From Streptomyces virginiae (lineage in GTDB: Bacteria > Actinomycetota > Actinomycetes > Streptomycetales > Streptomycetaceae): 59,234 nt of DNA. Numbering within the stretch: the stretch's first letter is position 1; each line of letters opens with the position of its first letter. Under the pieces are notes generated by a model, which searched no databases, was not told the origin of the DNA, and saw only the letters and a program-made list of their open reading frames with translations. Made by a program: the position numbers and the translations under genes. Of the stretch, positions 41,638-50,645 are shown piece by piece. The DNA lies in assembly GCF_000720455.1 (NCBI RefSeq), contig NZ_JOAK01000033.1:1-59234 (forward strand). The letters run 5' to 3'.

Positions 41638-42633
41638 ATGCGCCCCGACACGCCTGCCGAGCACATCGCCGAAGCCGAGCGCCTCATCCGCACGGCGACC
41701 CGCTACCCCGAGGACCAGGAGCCCTTGCTCCTCCAGGCCGCGGCCCACCTCGAACTGGCCGACGAACGGGACCGGGCGAGCGCCCTGTACGACCAACTCC
41801 TCTCCTCCTCCCCGTCCGACCCCCACCTGATCAAGGCCCTCCAGGCGGCGAACCTCTGGGAGTACGGCCACGAGGCCGAGGCACGCGCCCTCATCTCGGG
41901 CATCCGCGACGCCTCCCCCAAGGACCCGGCCCCGTGGGAGGTCATCGCGGAAGCCCTGGAGGCGCACGACGAGTTGGAGGCCTCGGAGGACTGCTTCACC
42001 CAGGCCGCCACGCTGCTGATCGCGGATTCGACCCCGCTCACCCCGGCCACCACCGCCCTCCTGACGGGCCGCCACCGGGTACGCCGCCTCCTCGGGCGTC
42101 CGCACGACGACTGGGACATGGTGGCCGACACCCGCCACATCGGCCCGATCCCGCTCGACGAGCTCCACGACCCCAAGCGCATCTGGGCCCTGGGCTCCGA
42201 CGACCCCGCCGAACTGCGCGCCGAGATCGCCCGCCTGCGCGCCGAACTGGGCGACCGCCGCGCGGCCCTGTCCCGCCCGTTCCCGGTGGCGATCCTCCAC
42301 TGGCCGCAGCGCGAACTGTCCGAGCTGCTGACCAGCTACCCGACGCTCGGCTCGGAGTACGCGTCGCACGAGGCCCACCTGCGCGACATCGAGACCTCCC
42401 TGCGCGCCCTCGCCGCCTCGGGCACCACCAACCTCGGCATCGTGACGGCGAGCGTCCCCTCGTACGAGGCCTTCGCGGCCTCCGAGAAGACCTCCCCGGC
42501 CTCCCCCAGCCTCCTGGCCGAATACGCCACGACCCTGGCGGCCCGAGGCAAAGCCACCCCCTGGCCCCCCACCCCCACCTCCCCCTGCTGGTGCACCTCG
42601 GGCAAGCCCTACTCGGAGTGCCACGGGGGGTAG
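41638..42633 (+). CDS. TPR-like protein with C-terminal SEC-C zinc motif
   Basis: 331 residues. The first 150 are alpha-helical with TPR character (EPLLLQAAAHLELADERDRASALYDQLL; EVIAEALEAHDELEASEDCF), the middle is variable, and the C-terminus has the SEC-C metal-binding motif CWCTSGKPYSECH (CxC..CH) found at the end of SecA and in many otherwise unrelated proteins. Soluble. It lies on the plus strand 110 bases before the defence island but has the high-GC style of the core chromosome, so I count it outside the island. Confidence 0.82.
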   Translation: MRPDTPAEHIAEAERLIRTATRYPEDQEPLLLQAAAHLELADERDRASALYDQLLSSSPSDPHLIKALQAANLWEYGHEAEARALISGIRDASPKDPAPWEVIAEALEAHDELEASEDCFTQAATLLIADSTPLTPATTALLTGRHRVRRLLGRPHDDWDMVADTRHIGPIPLDELHDPKRIWALGSDDPAELRAEIARLRAELGDRRAALSRPFPVAILHWPQRELSELLTSYPTLGSEYASHEAHLRDIETSLRALAASGTTNLGIVTASVPSYEAFAASEKTSPASPSLLAEYATTLAARGKATPWPPTPTSPCWCTSGKPYSECHGG

Positions 42634-42743
42634 GGGCTCCGGACTCGGAGATCCACGCTTCCGGCCGTACACACCCAGACCTGCCACAGGGGACAGTCGC
42701 GGATTAGGCTCGTCCCCGATTCGACGATCCCCCTAGGCAGGCC

Positions 42744-44276
42744 ATGAGCGACGACTGGCAGTTCGAAGTTCCCACCACTGGCAGCAAGCACCTTCCTCCC
42801 GACGCCCGGTACATGGAGGCCCTCAGCAGCCAGGGATACGGGTTCGAGGTGGCCATCGCCGACCTCGTCGACAACTCCATCGACGCCGGGGCCCGGGACG
42901 TGGTGATCCACTTCCTGCGCGACGAGGACCGGCTCGTCAGCCTCCTCGTCATCGACGACGGGAAGGGCATGACCGAGGAGGAACTCGACGTCGCCATGAC
43001 CGTTGGGGGTCGCCGCGACTATGCCTCCGAGGCTCTGGGAATGTTCGGCACCGGGTTGAAGTCGGCATCACTCAGTCATGCGTCAGCGGTGACGGTCGTG
43101 AGCAAGACGCGCAGGACCAGGGCCGTGGGTCGGCGCTGGCTGATGGAGCGGGCGGTCAACGGATACCAGTGCGACATCGTGGCCGCCGACTACGCACAGA
43201 CGCTGATCGACCGGTACGCCCAGCGGCCGATCACCTGGCAGGGAACCGTCATCCGCTGGGACGGGGTCAAGAACTTCCCCCGGAACGGCGGAGGTGGCCA
43301 AACCGACCGCTACCTGCACCGGACCATCAACCGCCTCGGTCTCCAGCTCGGGCTGTACCTGCACAGGTTCCTCGCCAAAGACGACTTCAACATCACGATC
43401 GCGGTGGAGGACGTGAACACGGGCACCGAGTACATGAACTTCGGCGTCGAGCCTCTCGACCCGTTCGGATATCCGGTTCCGGGTCACGCCGACTATCCAC
43501 GGCGCTTCACCGTGGACCTCGCTTCGACGCTCCCCGTGTCCCTGGACGCCCATGTATGGCCGGCGAAGTCGACCCTGGACGGCTACAAGGCGGTCGGCTC
43601 CGTCCTGGACCGCCAGGGCTTCTACTTCTACCGACACAACCGCCTCGTACAGGCCGGCGGCTGGAACAACTTCCGCCAGCCGGATCAGCACCTCTCGCTT
43701 TCCCGCATCGCCGTCGACCTTCCGCCGCATGAAAGCGACGTGTTCCGGCTGACCGTGAAAAAGGAGGGCGTGGAAGTCTCCCCCGAGTTCGTCTCCGCTC
43801 TGGAGGGAGCTCGAGATGCCGAGGGGCGGCGCTTCCTCGACTACGTCACCGATGCCGAGTCGGTGTACCGCGAGGCACGCAAGCGGGCGGGAACGACCCG
43901 GAAGGCCGTCATAGGGCCGGGCAAGGGGTTCGACCCCGCAGTCCGAGAGGCCATCGAGGACGAGCTGCCTCTGTTGCCCGGTGAGGAGCCCATCGCCATC
44001 CGGTGGCACTCGTTGGACAACAGCCTGTTCTTCGATGTCGACCGGGAGAACCGAACCATCGTCCTGAATCACCACTATCGGTCGGCGATTCTCGGCGGAA
44101 GGCGCGGCGGCCTCAACGACGCCCCCACGTTGAAATCCCTCATGTACCTCCTGCTCCATCAGGTATTCGAGAAGGAGTACAGCGGGAGCAGGGAAAAGGA
44201 CAACCTTCAATTGTGGCAGTCGATCCTCGTGGCCGCCGCACGCACGGAACTGGAACGCATGGGCGACGATGACTGA
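42744..44276 (+). CDS. MORC/MutL-type GHKL ATPase of the defence island
   Basis: 510 residues; ATG at 42744 after AGGCAGG. GHKL ATP-binding motifs: N box D40-LVDN44-SIDAG (ADLVDNSIDAGA), G1 DDGKGM (71-76) and G2 GMFGTGLKSASL (99-110). The region beyond (S5-like domain; RWLMERAVNGYQ...ITWQGTVIRWDG) matches the MutL/MORC-like ATPases encoded in restriction-type loci. The C-terminal helical part is unlike MutL endonuclease domains. Eight-base overlap with the next gene. In related loci this ATPase is thought to sense or remodel DNA with the Z1 helicase and nuclease. GC content and codon use are lower than in flanking core genes. Confidence 0.88.
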   Translation: MSDDWQFEVPTTGSKHLPPDARYMEALSSQGYGFEVAIADLVDNSIDAGARDVVIHFLRDEDRLVSLLVIDDGKGMTEEELDVAMTVGGRRDYASEALGMFGTGLKSASLSHASAVTVVSKTRRTRAVGRRWLMERAVNGYQCDIVAADYAQTLIDRYAQRPITWQGTVIRWDGVKNFPRNGGGGQTDRYLHRTINRLGLQLGLYLHRFLAKDDFNITIAVEDVNTGTEYMNFGVEPLDPFGYPVPGHADYPRRFTVDLASTLPVSLDAHVWPAKSTLDGYKAVGSVLDRQGFYFYRHNRLVQAGGWNNFRQPDQHLSLSRIAVDLPPHESDVFRLTVKKEGVEVSPEFVSALEGARDAEGRRFLDYVTDAESVYREARKRAGTTRKAVIGPGKGFDPAVREAIEDELPLLPGEEPIAIRWHSLDNSLFFDVDRENRTIVLNHHYRSAILGGRRGGLNDAPTLKSLMYLLLHQVFEKEYSGSREKDNLQLWQSILVAAARTELERMGDDD

Positions 44277-45249
44277 CGCAGGCGCCTGCCCGGAACTCCC
44301 CTGGTCGACAGTCGAGCATTACCTCGGGGAACGTCAGGCAGCCAGCTACCTGCTCTCCGCACCGGCATCGGAACGCGCGGTCTGGTATGAGATCGGCGAC
44401 GGCGGGCAGGACATCTCGCTGCAGGTGGAACTCGACCGGCACCAGCAGCCACCCCGCTCGTCGCTGCCTGCGGTCACCATCGACCAGGTGCGTCGCGAAG
44501 GGAGGCGGATGGCACGCATCCACACCACGCAGGTGGCGTTGATGCGCGATTTCCACGACCTCCTCATTGCCGTCGCCGACCGGATCGTCACAGGCGACCG
44601 CGATCTCGGGCAGGCTTTCGAGGAGACGGTGCACGCCTGGGGTCGGCTGCTCGACCAGCCGCGCGGCCTCGGTGCGGAGCGTCGCATCGGGCTGCACGGC
44701 GAACTGGCGGTCCTACATGCCGTTGCCCGCTCCCACGGGTGGGCACAGGCGATCGACGCGTGGACCGGGCCCAAGGCAGAACAGCACGACTTCGGGCTGC
44801 CCGAGTCCGATCTCGAGGTGAAGACCACTGCCGCGGAACGCCGACGGCACACCATCCACGGAATACACCAGCTCACGGAGAGTCCTGGTCGCCCCTTGTG
44901 GTTCGCCTCTCTCCAGCTGACGCGTGGCGGCCTTGGCGGCCGCTCCCTGCGCGACTCGGTGACCACGGTGATTCGGGACGCCCGCGCCGCGGACCGCATC
45001 GCGTCGGTGAGGCTGGAGACCGCCTTGGCGACGGGTGGATGGAGCGAGAGCGACCCGGACGACGAACGCTGGGCTCTGCGCGCGGCACCCTTGCTCGTTC
45101 CGGCCGAGCAGCTGCCGAGATTGACCGAGTCGATGATTCCCCTCTCCGTCAGGGAGCACGTTTCGTCGATCGACTACCGCATGGACATAACCCATTTGAG
45201 CTCGGCACCCGGCTCGCCGGTCGACCTCACCGACTTCCGTCTTCCGTGA
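44269..45249 (+). CDS. PD-(D/E)XK nuclease (DUF4420-like)
   Basis: 326 residues; ATG overlaps the ATPase stop region by eight bases. Active-site candidates: E145 in GLHGELAVL, D174 in EQHDFGLPESD, and E183-V-K185 in DLEVKTTAAE, the order expected for PD-(D/E)XK enzymes. It then continues as a beta-rich C-terminal domain (PLWFASLQLTRGG..). Expected to be the effector nuclease of the locus, restricting DNA once activated by its partners. Paired with the MORC-type ATPase and Z1 helicase in many genomes. Confidence 0.87.
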   Translation: MTDAGACPELPWSTVEHYLGERQAASYLLSAPASERAVWYEIGDGGQDISLQVELDRHQQPPRSSLPAVTIDQVRREGRRMARIHTTQVALMRDFHDLLIAVADRIVTGDRDLGQAFEETVHAWGRLLDQPRGLGAERRIGLHGELAVLHAVARSHGWAQAIDAWTGPKAEQHDFGLPESDLEVKTTAAERRRHTIHGIHQLTESPGRPLWFASLQLTRGGLGGRSLRDSVTTVIRDARAADRIASVRLETALATGGWSESDPDDERWALRAAPLLVPAEQLPRLTESMIPLSVREHVSSIDYRMDITHLSSAPGSPVDLTDFRLP

Positions 45250-45265
45250 CCGACGAGGATCTCAA

Positions 45266-48223
45266 TTGACAACCATCGAAACCCTCCGGATGGCGTTGCA
45301 CAGTGCCGTGCTTTCCGATCTCGACGGCAGCAAGCCGAAGAGCCTGGCTCGTGCACTGGCGTACCAGGCCGAGGACATGGTCCCGGAGGCCGCAGCCTGT
45401 GCCGACGAAGCCGATTTCCAGACAGCGCTGAAGGGCGCCCGTTCGACACATCAGCTGGTAGAGCTCTGGCGGAAGCAGCTCACGCGCTGGGACTACGCCG
45501 ACCAGCCCGCCTGGACCGACGCGCCTCCGCGCACGAGCGAGCGCAGGGCAGCGATCCACGATCTGCTGAAGCTCGAGGAGACCACCCGCACGCTGCTCGA
45601 CGGGTTGATTCCCGTGTCGAAGGCGGCTGTCTCCGTGGTGATCAGCCCGGAACACAAGCCCTGGTACACGCCTCAGTCCCAACTCAGCCGACCGCACTAC
45701 TGGCCCGCGTACCGGAACCTGCTCGCCGCCAAGGGATGGCCGGCCGATGCCGTGGCCGCGTTGGACGTGGCAACCGACCAGGTGGTCGAGCGACTGGCCG
45801 ATCCCACCGACCCTGCGGTGTACCAGTCCAAGGGGCTCGTCGTCGGCTACGTGCAGTCCGGGAAGACCGCGAACTTCACGGGCGTCATGGCCAAGGCCGT
45901 GGACGCCGGCTATCGGCTGGTGATCGTTCTCGGTGGAACGCTCAACATGCTGCGCGCCCAGACCCAGCGACGCCTGGACATGGAGCTCGTCGGGCGGGAG
46001 AACATCCTGCGCGGTGCCGACGAGATGGAATCGGACTACGCCGACGACCCGGCCTGGGCGGCCGGAAAGTTCGTGTCCTTCGGAAGCCTCCCATCCACGC
46101 TGGGGGCGTTCGACATCGTGCGCATGACCACACGGGACGACGACTACAAAAGTCTGCTGCAGGGCATCACCGCTCTGGAATTCGAGAAGCGGGAACCGGC
46201 CCTTCCGCTGTACGACCGGGAGAACCTGCACCGCTCGTCGGCCCGCCTGATGGTGGTGAAGAAGAACAAGACGGTACTGGCCAAGCTCGTCAAGGACCTG
46301 GGGAAGATCAAGACCCCACTGGCAGAGATCCCCGTCCTGATCATCGACGACGAGTCGGACGAGGCCTCGGTCAACACGTCCAGGCCGGACGTCCAGCGCA
46401 GTGCGATCAACGAGCAGATCTCGAAGCTGCTGAACATGCTGCCGCGCGCCCAGTACGTGGGCTACACGGCGACACCCTTCGCGAATGTCTTCGTGGACCC
46501 GAGCGACACCGAGGACATCTTCCCGAAGGACTTCCTCATCTCCCTGCCCCGCCCGGAGGGGTACATGGGGGCACGCGATTTCCACGACCTGGACGGCGAG
46601 GTTGAGGAGCACGAGCGCACCGTCGCCAACTCCAACGAGATGGCTCACGTCCGCGACATCGTCGACGACGCGGAGAACGACACCTGCCTCCGGCAGGCCA
46701 TGGACATGTTCGTGCTGACGGCCGCCATGAAGTTGTACAGGGAAGAGGTGGGCGGGCTCGGCGACGGCTACTTCGAGCATCACACGATGCTCGTCCACGA
46801 GTCGGTGCGCACCGGAGTCCACCGTGAGCTGCACGACAGGGTCCGGGCTCTGTGGGACAACGCCGGATACGCCGGTCCTCGTGGGCACGAGAGACTGCGC
46901 AGACTCTTCGAGAGCGACATCGCCCCGGTGTCGGAGGTGCGGGCCGACGGCCAGGCCGTTCCAGCCTCCTACGACGAGTTGATGCGATTCGTCGGGCCGG
47001 CGAGCGTGCGAATCGGCGGTGACGAGCAGCCGATCATCGTCGTGAACGGCGACAAGGACCTGGAAACGGGCGAGGCCGACTTCGACAAGCGCCCGATCTG
47101 GAAGATCCTCATCGGAGGCCAGAAGCTGGCCCGCGGCTTCACGGTCGAGGGGTTGACCGTGTCGTTCTTCCGCCGCCGGGCCGGAAACGCCTCCACGCTC
47201 ATGCAGATGGGACGTTGGTTCGGGTTCCGCAAGGGGTATCGCGATCTGGTACGCCTCTACCTCGGCCGCAGGGAGACCATGGGGCGTACGGAGGTGGACC
47301 TGTACGACGCATTCCAGGCCATCTGCCTCGACGAGGAGGCATTCCGTTCGGAACTGCAACGCTATTCCGTGATGGTGGACGGTCGGCCACAGATCACGCC
47401 GGCGCAGATCCCCCCGTTGGTCTCCCAGCACCTGCCGTGGCTGAAGCCGACCAGTCCGAACAAGATGTACAACGCCAGACTGGAACTCGTACGGTCTGCC
47501 GGACGCTGGGAAGAGCCCACCGCGTACCCGCAGAAGGGTGACGCCATTCGGCGCAATACCGAGCTGTGGCTTCCGTACCTCGAATCCCTCGGATCACAGG
47601 CCCGCACGTACGGGCACCACTTCCAGGACAAGGGCGTCGTCCACCGCTTCAGCGCGCTGACGGGCATCTTCCCGGCAGCCACCGTCCTGGACACGCTCTG
47701 CAAACTGCGTTGGGAGGTGGCAGAGCAGTTCTCCCCGCACCTTCGGTACATCTCGGAGATCACCGAGGCGGGCATGGTGGACGACTGGGTCGTGCTCGCT
47801 CCCCAGCACGCCTCGGCCTCGGCCGGCAAGTGCGTCACCCTCGGCTCGGCGGGACGGCAGTACTCGTGGTTCTCCCGTGACCGCCGCGCAGACCGGGGGC
47901 CCCTTTTCGGCGCAATCAGCGACAAGAAGCACCGCGGAGTGGCCCACCGGATCGCCGGTGCCCTGAAAACCTCGGGGGACGTGCCCACGGAGGAGCTGGT
48001 GGCCGAACGCCGTGGTGCAATCGTTCTGTACCCGGTCGTGGAGACGACGCATCAGGGATCCATCGACGCAACCGGACGCATCGATTCGGACAAACTCGTC
48101 ATGGCGTTCACCTTCGTGGCACCGGCCTCCGCCAACAGTGCCAACGGCCAGGTCGTCCAATTCACGACGATCTCTTCCAAGCCCAATGCGATCATCGACG
48201 TCACGGAGATCGACAGGAGTTGA
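45266..48223 (+). CDS. Z1-domain helicase-like ATPase
   Basis: 985 residues starting with TTG at 45266 (GAGGA site 7 bases upstream), 16 bases after the nuclease gene. SF2-like motifs: Walker A GYVQSGKT (194-201), Walker B IIDDESDEAS (359-368), motif III-like GYTATPFAN (399-407), then the Z1 signature GGQKLARGFTVEGLTVSFF and MGRWFGFRKGYRDLVRLYL in the middle of the protein. The C-terminal third contains no known catalytic motif. Z1 proteins are restricted to MutL/MORC-associated restriction or defence loci; the enzyme probably translocates on or unwinds DNA. Essential partner of the two preceding genes by context. Confidence 0.93.
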   Translation: MTTIETLRMALHSAVLSDLDGSKPKSLARALAYQAEDMVPEAAACADEADFQTALKGARSTHQLVELWRKQLTRWDYADQPAWTDAPPRTSERRAAIHDLLKLEETTRTLLDGLIPVSKAAVSVVISPEHKPWYTPQSQLSRPHYWPAYRNLLAAKGWPADAVAALDVATDQVVERLADPTDPAVYQSKGLVVGYVQSGKTANFTGVMAKAVDAGYRLVIVLGGTLNMLRAQTQRRLDMELVGRENILRGADEMESDYADDPAWAAGKFVSFGSLPSTLGAFDIVRMTTRDDDYKSLLQGITALEFEKREPALPLYDRENLHRSSARLMVVKKNKTVLAKLVKDLGKIKTPLAEIPVLIIDDESDEASVNTSRPDVQRSAINEQISKLLNMLPRAQYVGYTATPFANVFVDPSDTEDIFPKDFLISLPRPEGYMGARDFHDLDGEVEEHERTVANSNEMAHVRDIVDDAENDTCLRQAMDMFVLTAAMKLYREEVGGLGDGYFEHHTMLVHESVRTGVHRELHDRVRALWDNAGYAGPRGHERLRRLFESDIAPVSEVRADGQAVPASYDELMRFVGPASVRIGGDEQPIIVVNGDKDLETGEADFDKRPIWKILIGGQKLARGFTVEGLTVSFFRRRAGNASTLMQMGRWFGFRKGYRDLVRLYLGRRETMGRTEVDLYDAFQAICLDEEAFRSELQRYSVMVDGRPQITPAQIPPLVSQHLPWLKPTSPNKMYNARLELVRSAGRWEEPTAYPQKGDAIRRNTELWLPYLESLGSQARTYGHHFQDKGVVHRFSALTGIFPAATVLDTLCKLRWEVAEQFSPHLRYISEITEAGMVDDWVVLAPQHASASAGKCVTLGSAGRQYSWFSRDRRADRGPLFGAISDKKHRGVAHRIAGALKTSGDVPTEELVAERRGAIVLYPVVETTHQGSIDATGRIDSDKLVMAFTFVAPASANSANGQVVQFTTISSKPNAIIDVTEIDRS

Positions 48224-48240
48224 TCTCCGGGGAGGTCGAC

Positions 48241-48278
48241 GGAGGCGGTGAGGCGGGTCTGTCCACCTCACCGCCTCC
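48241..48278 (+). terminator. Hairpin between Z1 gene and methyltransferase genes
   Basis: GGAGGCGGTGAGG (48241-48253) and CCTCACCGCCTCC (48266-48278) form a perfect 13-bp stem with a 12-base loop. There is no T-run; it may terminate or attenuate the upstream operon so that the methyltransferases are expressed separately. Confidence 0.65.
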
Positions 48279-48305
48279 TCGCACACGGCGATTTCGGGGG
48301 ACGGC

Positions 48306-49292
48306 ATGAACGCAGGTACGACGGGACGGCTTCGATCTCTGGACATCTGCTCGGGCGCCGGTGGACTGGCCCTGGGCCTCGAGCAAGCAGGATTCGACCC
48401 CGTCCTCCTGCTCGACAACCGTGACGTCGCATGCCGAACCCTGCGCACCAACCGACCCACCTGGAAAGTCCTCGAGACCAACCTGCTCGACTTCGACCCC
48501 TCCGAGCACACCGAGACCTACGACGTGGACCTGCTGTCGGCCGGACTGCCGCGAGTAAAGGCCACGGCCACCGTGGCGCGCCGGGACAGCGAGGCCGAAA
48601 TCGAACTGCTCCGAGCCACGATGTTGCTCCTCCACGGCGTGCAGCCCCGGGCGCTGCTCGTCGAGAACGTGCCCGACCTGGCGACGAAGCCGGACTACGA
48701 GGCGATTCGCTCATATGTCGCAGACGAACTGGCACACCTCGGATATCGACACACCTGGTTCGTCGTGAACGCGGCGGATTTCGGTGTCCCCCAAACTCGC
48801 CGCCAGGGAATTCTGGTTGCCTTCAAGGGCGACGTGCTGGACGCCTTCGTCCAGCCGACTCCGACCACCGATCCACACGTAACAGTGGGCGAGGCTCTGT
48901 TGGAAACGATGGCCGCCGGCGGCTGGGCGGGGGCACATGTGTGGGCGGAGCAAGCCGATCAACCCGCTCCCACTCTGGTCGGCGGTTCATGGGAACGCGG
49001 TGGCGCGGACCTTGGACCGACGGGGTCCAAACGCGCATGGGCCCGCATGGGGGTGGACGGAGGGACGGTGGCGGACGCCGTACCGGACGCCGACTTCCAT
49101 TGGGATCCGGAACTCGGTCGGGCTGGGATGATGCCGTTGACCGTGACCCAGGCCGCACTACTCCAGGGGTTCCCTCAGTCGTGGCGGATCGAGGGTCGCA
49201 AGACCGCGATGTACCGGCAGGTGGGGCACGCGTCACCGCCTCCCGTCGGACGGGCGCTGGGCACCGCCATCGCTGCCGCACTGCGATCCTGA
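48306..49292 (+). CDS. Cytosine-5 DNA methyltransferase homologue lacking the catalytic cysteine
   Basis: 328 residues. C5-methyltransferase motifs: I SLDICSGAGG (11-20, SAM binding), VI LLVENVPDL (E120-N-V), VIII QTRRQGILVAF, a short target-recognition region, IX-like AALLQGFPQSW and X YRQVGHASPPPVGRAL. Motif IV, normally GGPPCQGFS with the Cys nucleophile, reads SAGLPRVKATA: Arg83 stands where Cys should be. SAM binding and base-flipping features seem kept, methyl transfer by the usual route should not be possible. It is followed 53 bases later by an intact methyltransferase, so it may act as a specificity, activation or DNA-binding subunit (inference). Confidence 0.88.
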   Translation: MNAGTTGRLRSLDICSGAGGLALGLEQAGFDPVLLLDNRDVACRTLRTNRPTWKVLETNLLDFDPSEHTETYDVDLLSAGLPRVKATATVARRDSEAEIELLRATMLLLHGVQPRALLVENVPDLATKPDYEAIRSYVADELAHLGYRHTWFVVNAADFGVPQTRRQGILVAFKGDVLDAFVQPTPTTDPHVTVGEALLETMAAGGWAGAHVWAEQADQPAPTLVGGSWERGGADLGPTGSKRAWARMGVDGGTVADAVPDADFHWDPELGRAGMMPLTVTQAALLQGFPQSWRIEGRKTAMYRQVGHASPPPVGRALGTAIAAALRS

Positions 49293-49345
49293 GGGCCGGG
49301 GAAGGGCGCGATGGGACTGCGGCTCGGTGACTACACTTGACCCCC

Positions 49346-50623
49346 ATGACCAGAAAGCAGCCTCAGCCGTCTCAACCTGGGCAGATCCGTGTCATGGATC
49401 TGTTCGCCGGGGCTGGGGGGTTTTCCTCCGGATTCAGTCGGTACACCCTCGGGGGGACGACCAGCCCGTTCACCTCGATCGCCGCCGTCGAATTCGACCG
49501 TGCCGCGGCGGCGACGTACGCAGCCAATTTCGGCGGTTCACATGTCTTCGCGGGGGACATCGCGAACTTCGATCCCACTCCCTTCAAGGGCCAGGTCGAC
49601 GTGATCATGGGTGGCCCGCCTTGTCAGGGCTTCTCCGGGCTCGGCAAGGAGGATCCGACGGACCCTCGCAACGAACTCTGGCAGGAGTACGTGCGGGTGG
49701 TGGCCAAGGTCCACCCCAAGGTGTTCGTGATCGAGAACGTCGACCGCTTCCTGAAGTCCGCGCAGTACGCGGAACTCCTTTCGGCTTCCGAGACCCCCGG
49801 ACACCCGCTGCACGACTACACGGTGGTGCCCGCCATGATGAACGCGGCCGACTACGGAGTGCCCCAGGCGCGACGGCGCGTGATCGTGATCTGCACCCAC
49901 AAGGACTTCGCCGAGCCGCTGCGGCACCCTGCACCGACCCACGCCAAGAACGGCTACGAGCCGAACGGCACCCACGACGTGCTCTTCGACCCCCTTCCCG
50001 GCCGGCAGGGTCTACCGCGCTGGGTTCCGGTTTCGCAGGTCTTCGAGATCTCTGCCAAGCTTCCGGTGCTGAAGCGCATGCCCGATCCCCGTGACGACGG
50101 ACACTCCACCGGCTCCGTCCCCGGCCACTACCTCACGACGGATCTCCATTTCGGGCGAAACCCTGAGAACCTGTCCCGCGCGAGGTACATGGCCATTCCC
50201 GAGAACGGAAACCGGAAGGACCTCCGCGGGGTCAGCTATCGTCTCGACCGAACAGGCCGGATTCGCCTCTCCACCGAAAAAGACTACGGTCGACTGAAGA
50301 GCCAGGAGTTCTACCTCTCGACGGAGAGCTGGGACAAGCACAATTCCGGCTCCGGCGACGTCATGGGCCGCATGCGGAAAAACGCTCCTTCGGTGACCAT
50401 CCGAACGGAGTTCTACAAGCCCGAGAAGGGGCGCTACCTCCACCCGACCGAGGACCGACCGATCACCCACTACGAGGCCGCTCTCATCCAGGGGTTCCCC
50501 GAGACGTTCAAGTGGCATGGAACCAAGATCGAGATCGCTCGTCAGATCGGCAACGCAGTGCCCGTGGGCCTCGGCAGGGCTTTGGCAGAGGCCATCCACA
50601 CCTTCCTGGCGCGCCACAGCTGA
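49346..50623 (+). CDS. DNA cytosine-5 methyltransferase (intact)
   Basis: 425 residues from the ATG at 49346 (a TTG at 49337 would add three residues). Motif I VMDLFAGAGG (16-25), IV GGPPCQGFSG with C93, VI VIENVDRF (E130), VIII PQARRRVIVI, a target-recognition region of about 180 residues, IX ALIQGFPETF and X RQIGNAVPVGLGRAL. All catalytic parts are present. No ribosome site is seen; TACACT at 49332-49337 could be a -10 box for a leaderless message. It likely protects host DNA from the island's nuclease. The recognition sequence cannot be read from the protein. Confidence 0.95.
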   Translation: MTRKQPQPSQPGQIRVMDLFAGAGGFSSGFSRYTLGGTTSPFTSIAAVEFDRAAAATYAANFGGSHVFAGDIANFDPTPFKGQVDVIMGGPPCQGFSGLGKEDPTDPRNELWQEYVRVVAKVHPKVFVIENVDRFLKSAQYAELLSASETPGHPLHDYTVVPAMMNAADYGVPQARRRVIVICTHKDFAEPLRHPAPTHAKNGYEPNGTHDVLFDPLPGRQGLPRWVPVSQVFEISAKLPVLKRMPDPRDDGHSTGSVPGHYLTTDLHFGRNPENLSRARYMAIPENGNRKDLRGVSYRLDRTGRIRLSTEKDYGRLKSQEFYLSTESWDKHNSGSGDVMGRMRKNAPSVTIRTEFYKPEKGRYLHPTEDRPITHYEAALIQGFPETFKWHGTKIEIARQIGNAVPVGLGRALAEAIHTFLARHS

Positions 50624-50645
50624 CCCAGCCCGTCAGGCCACCCGG

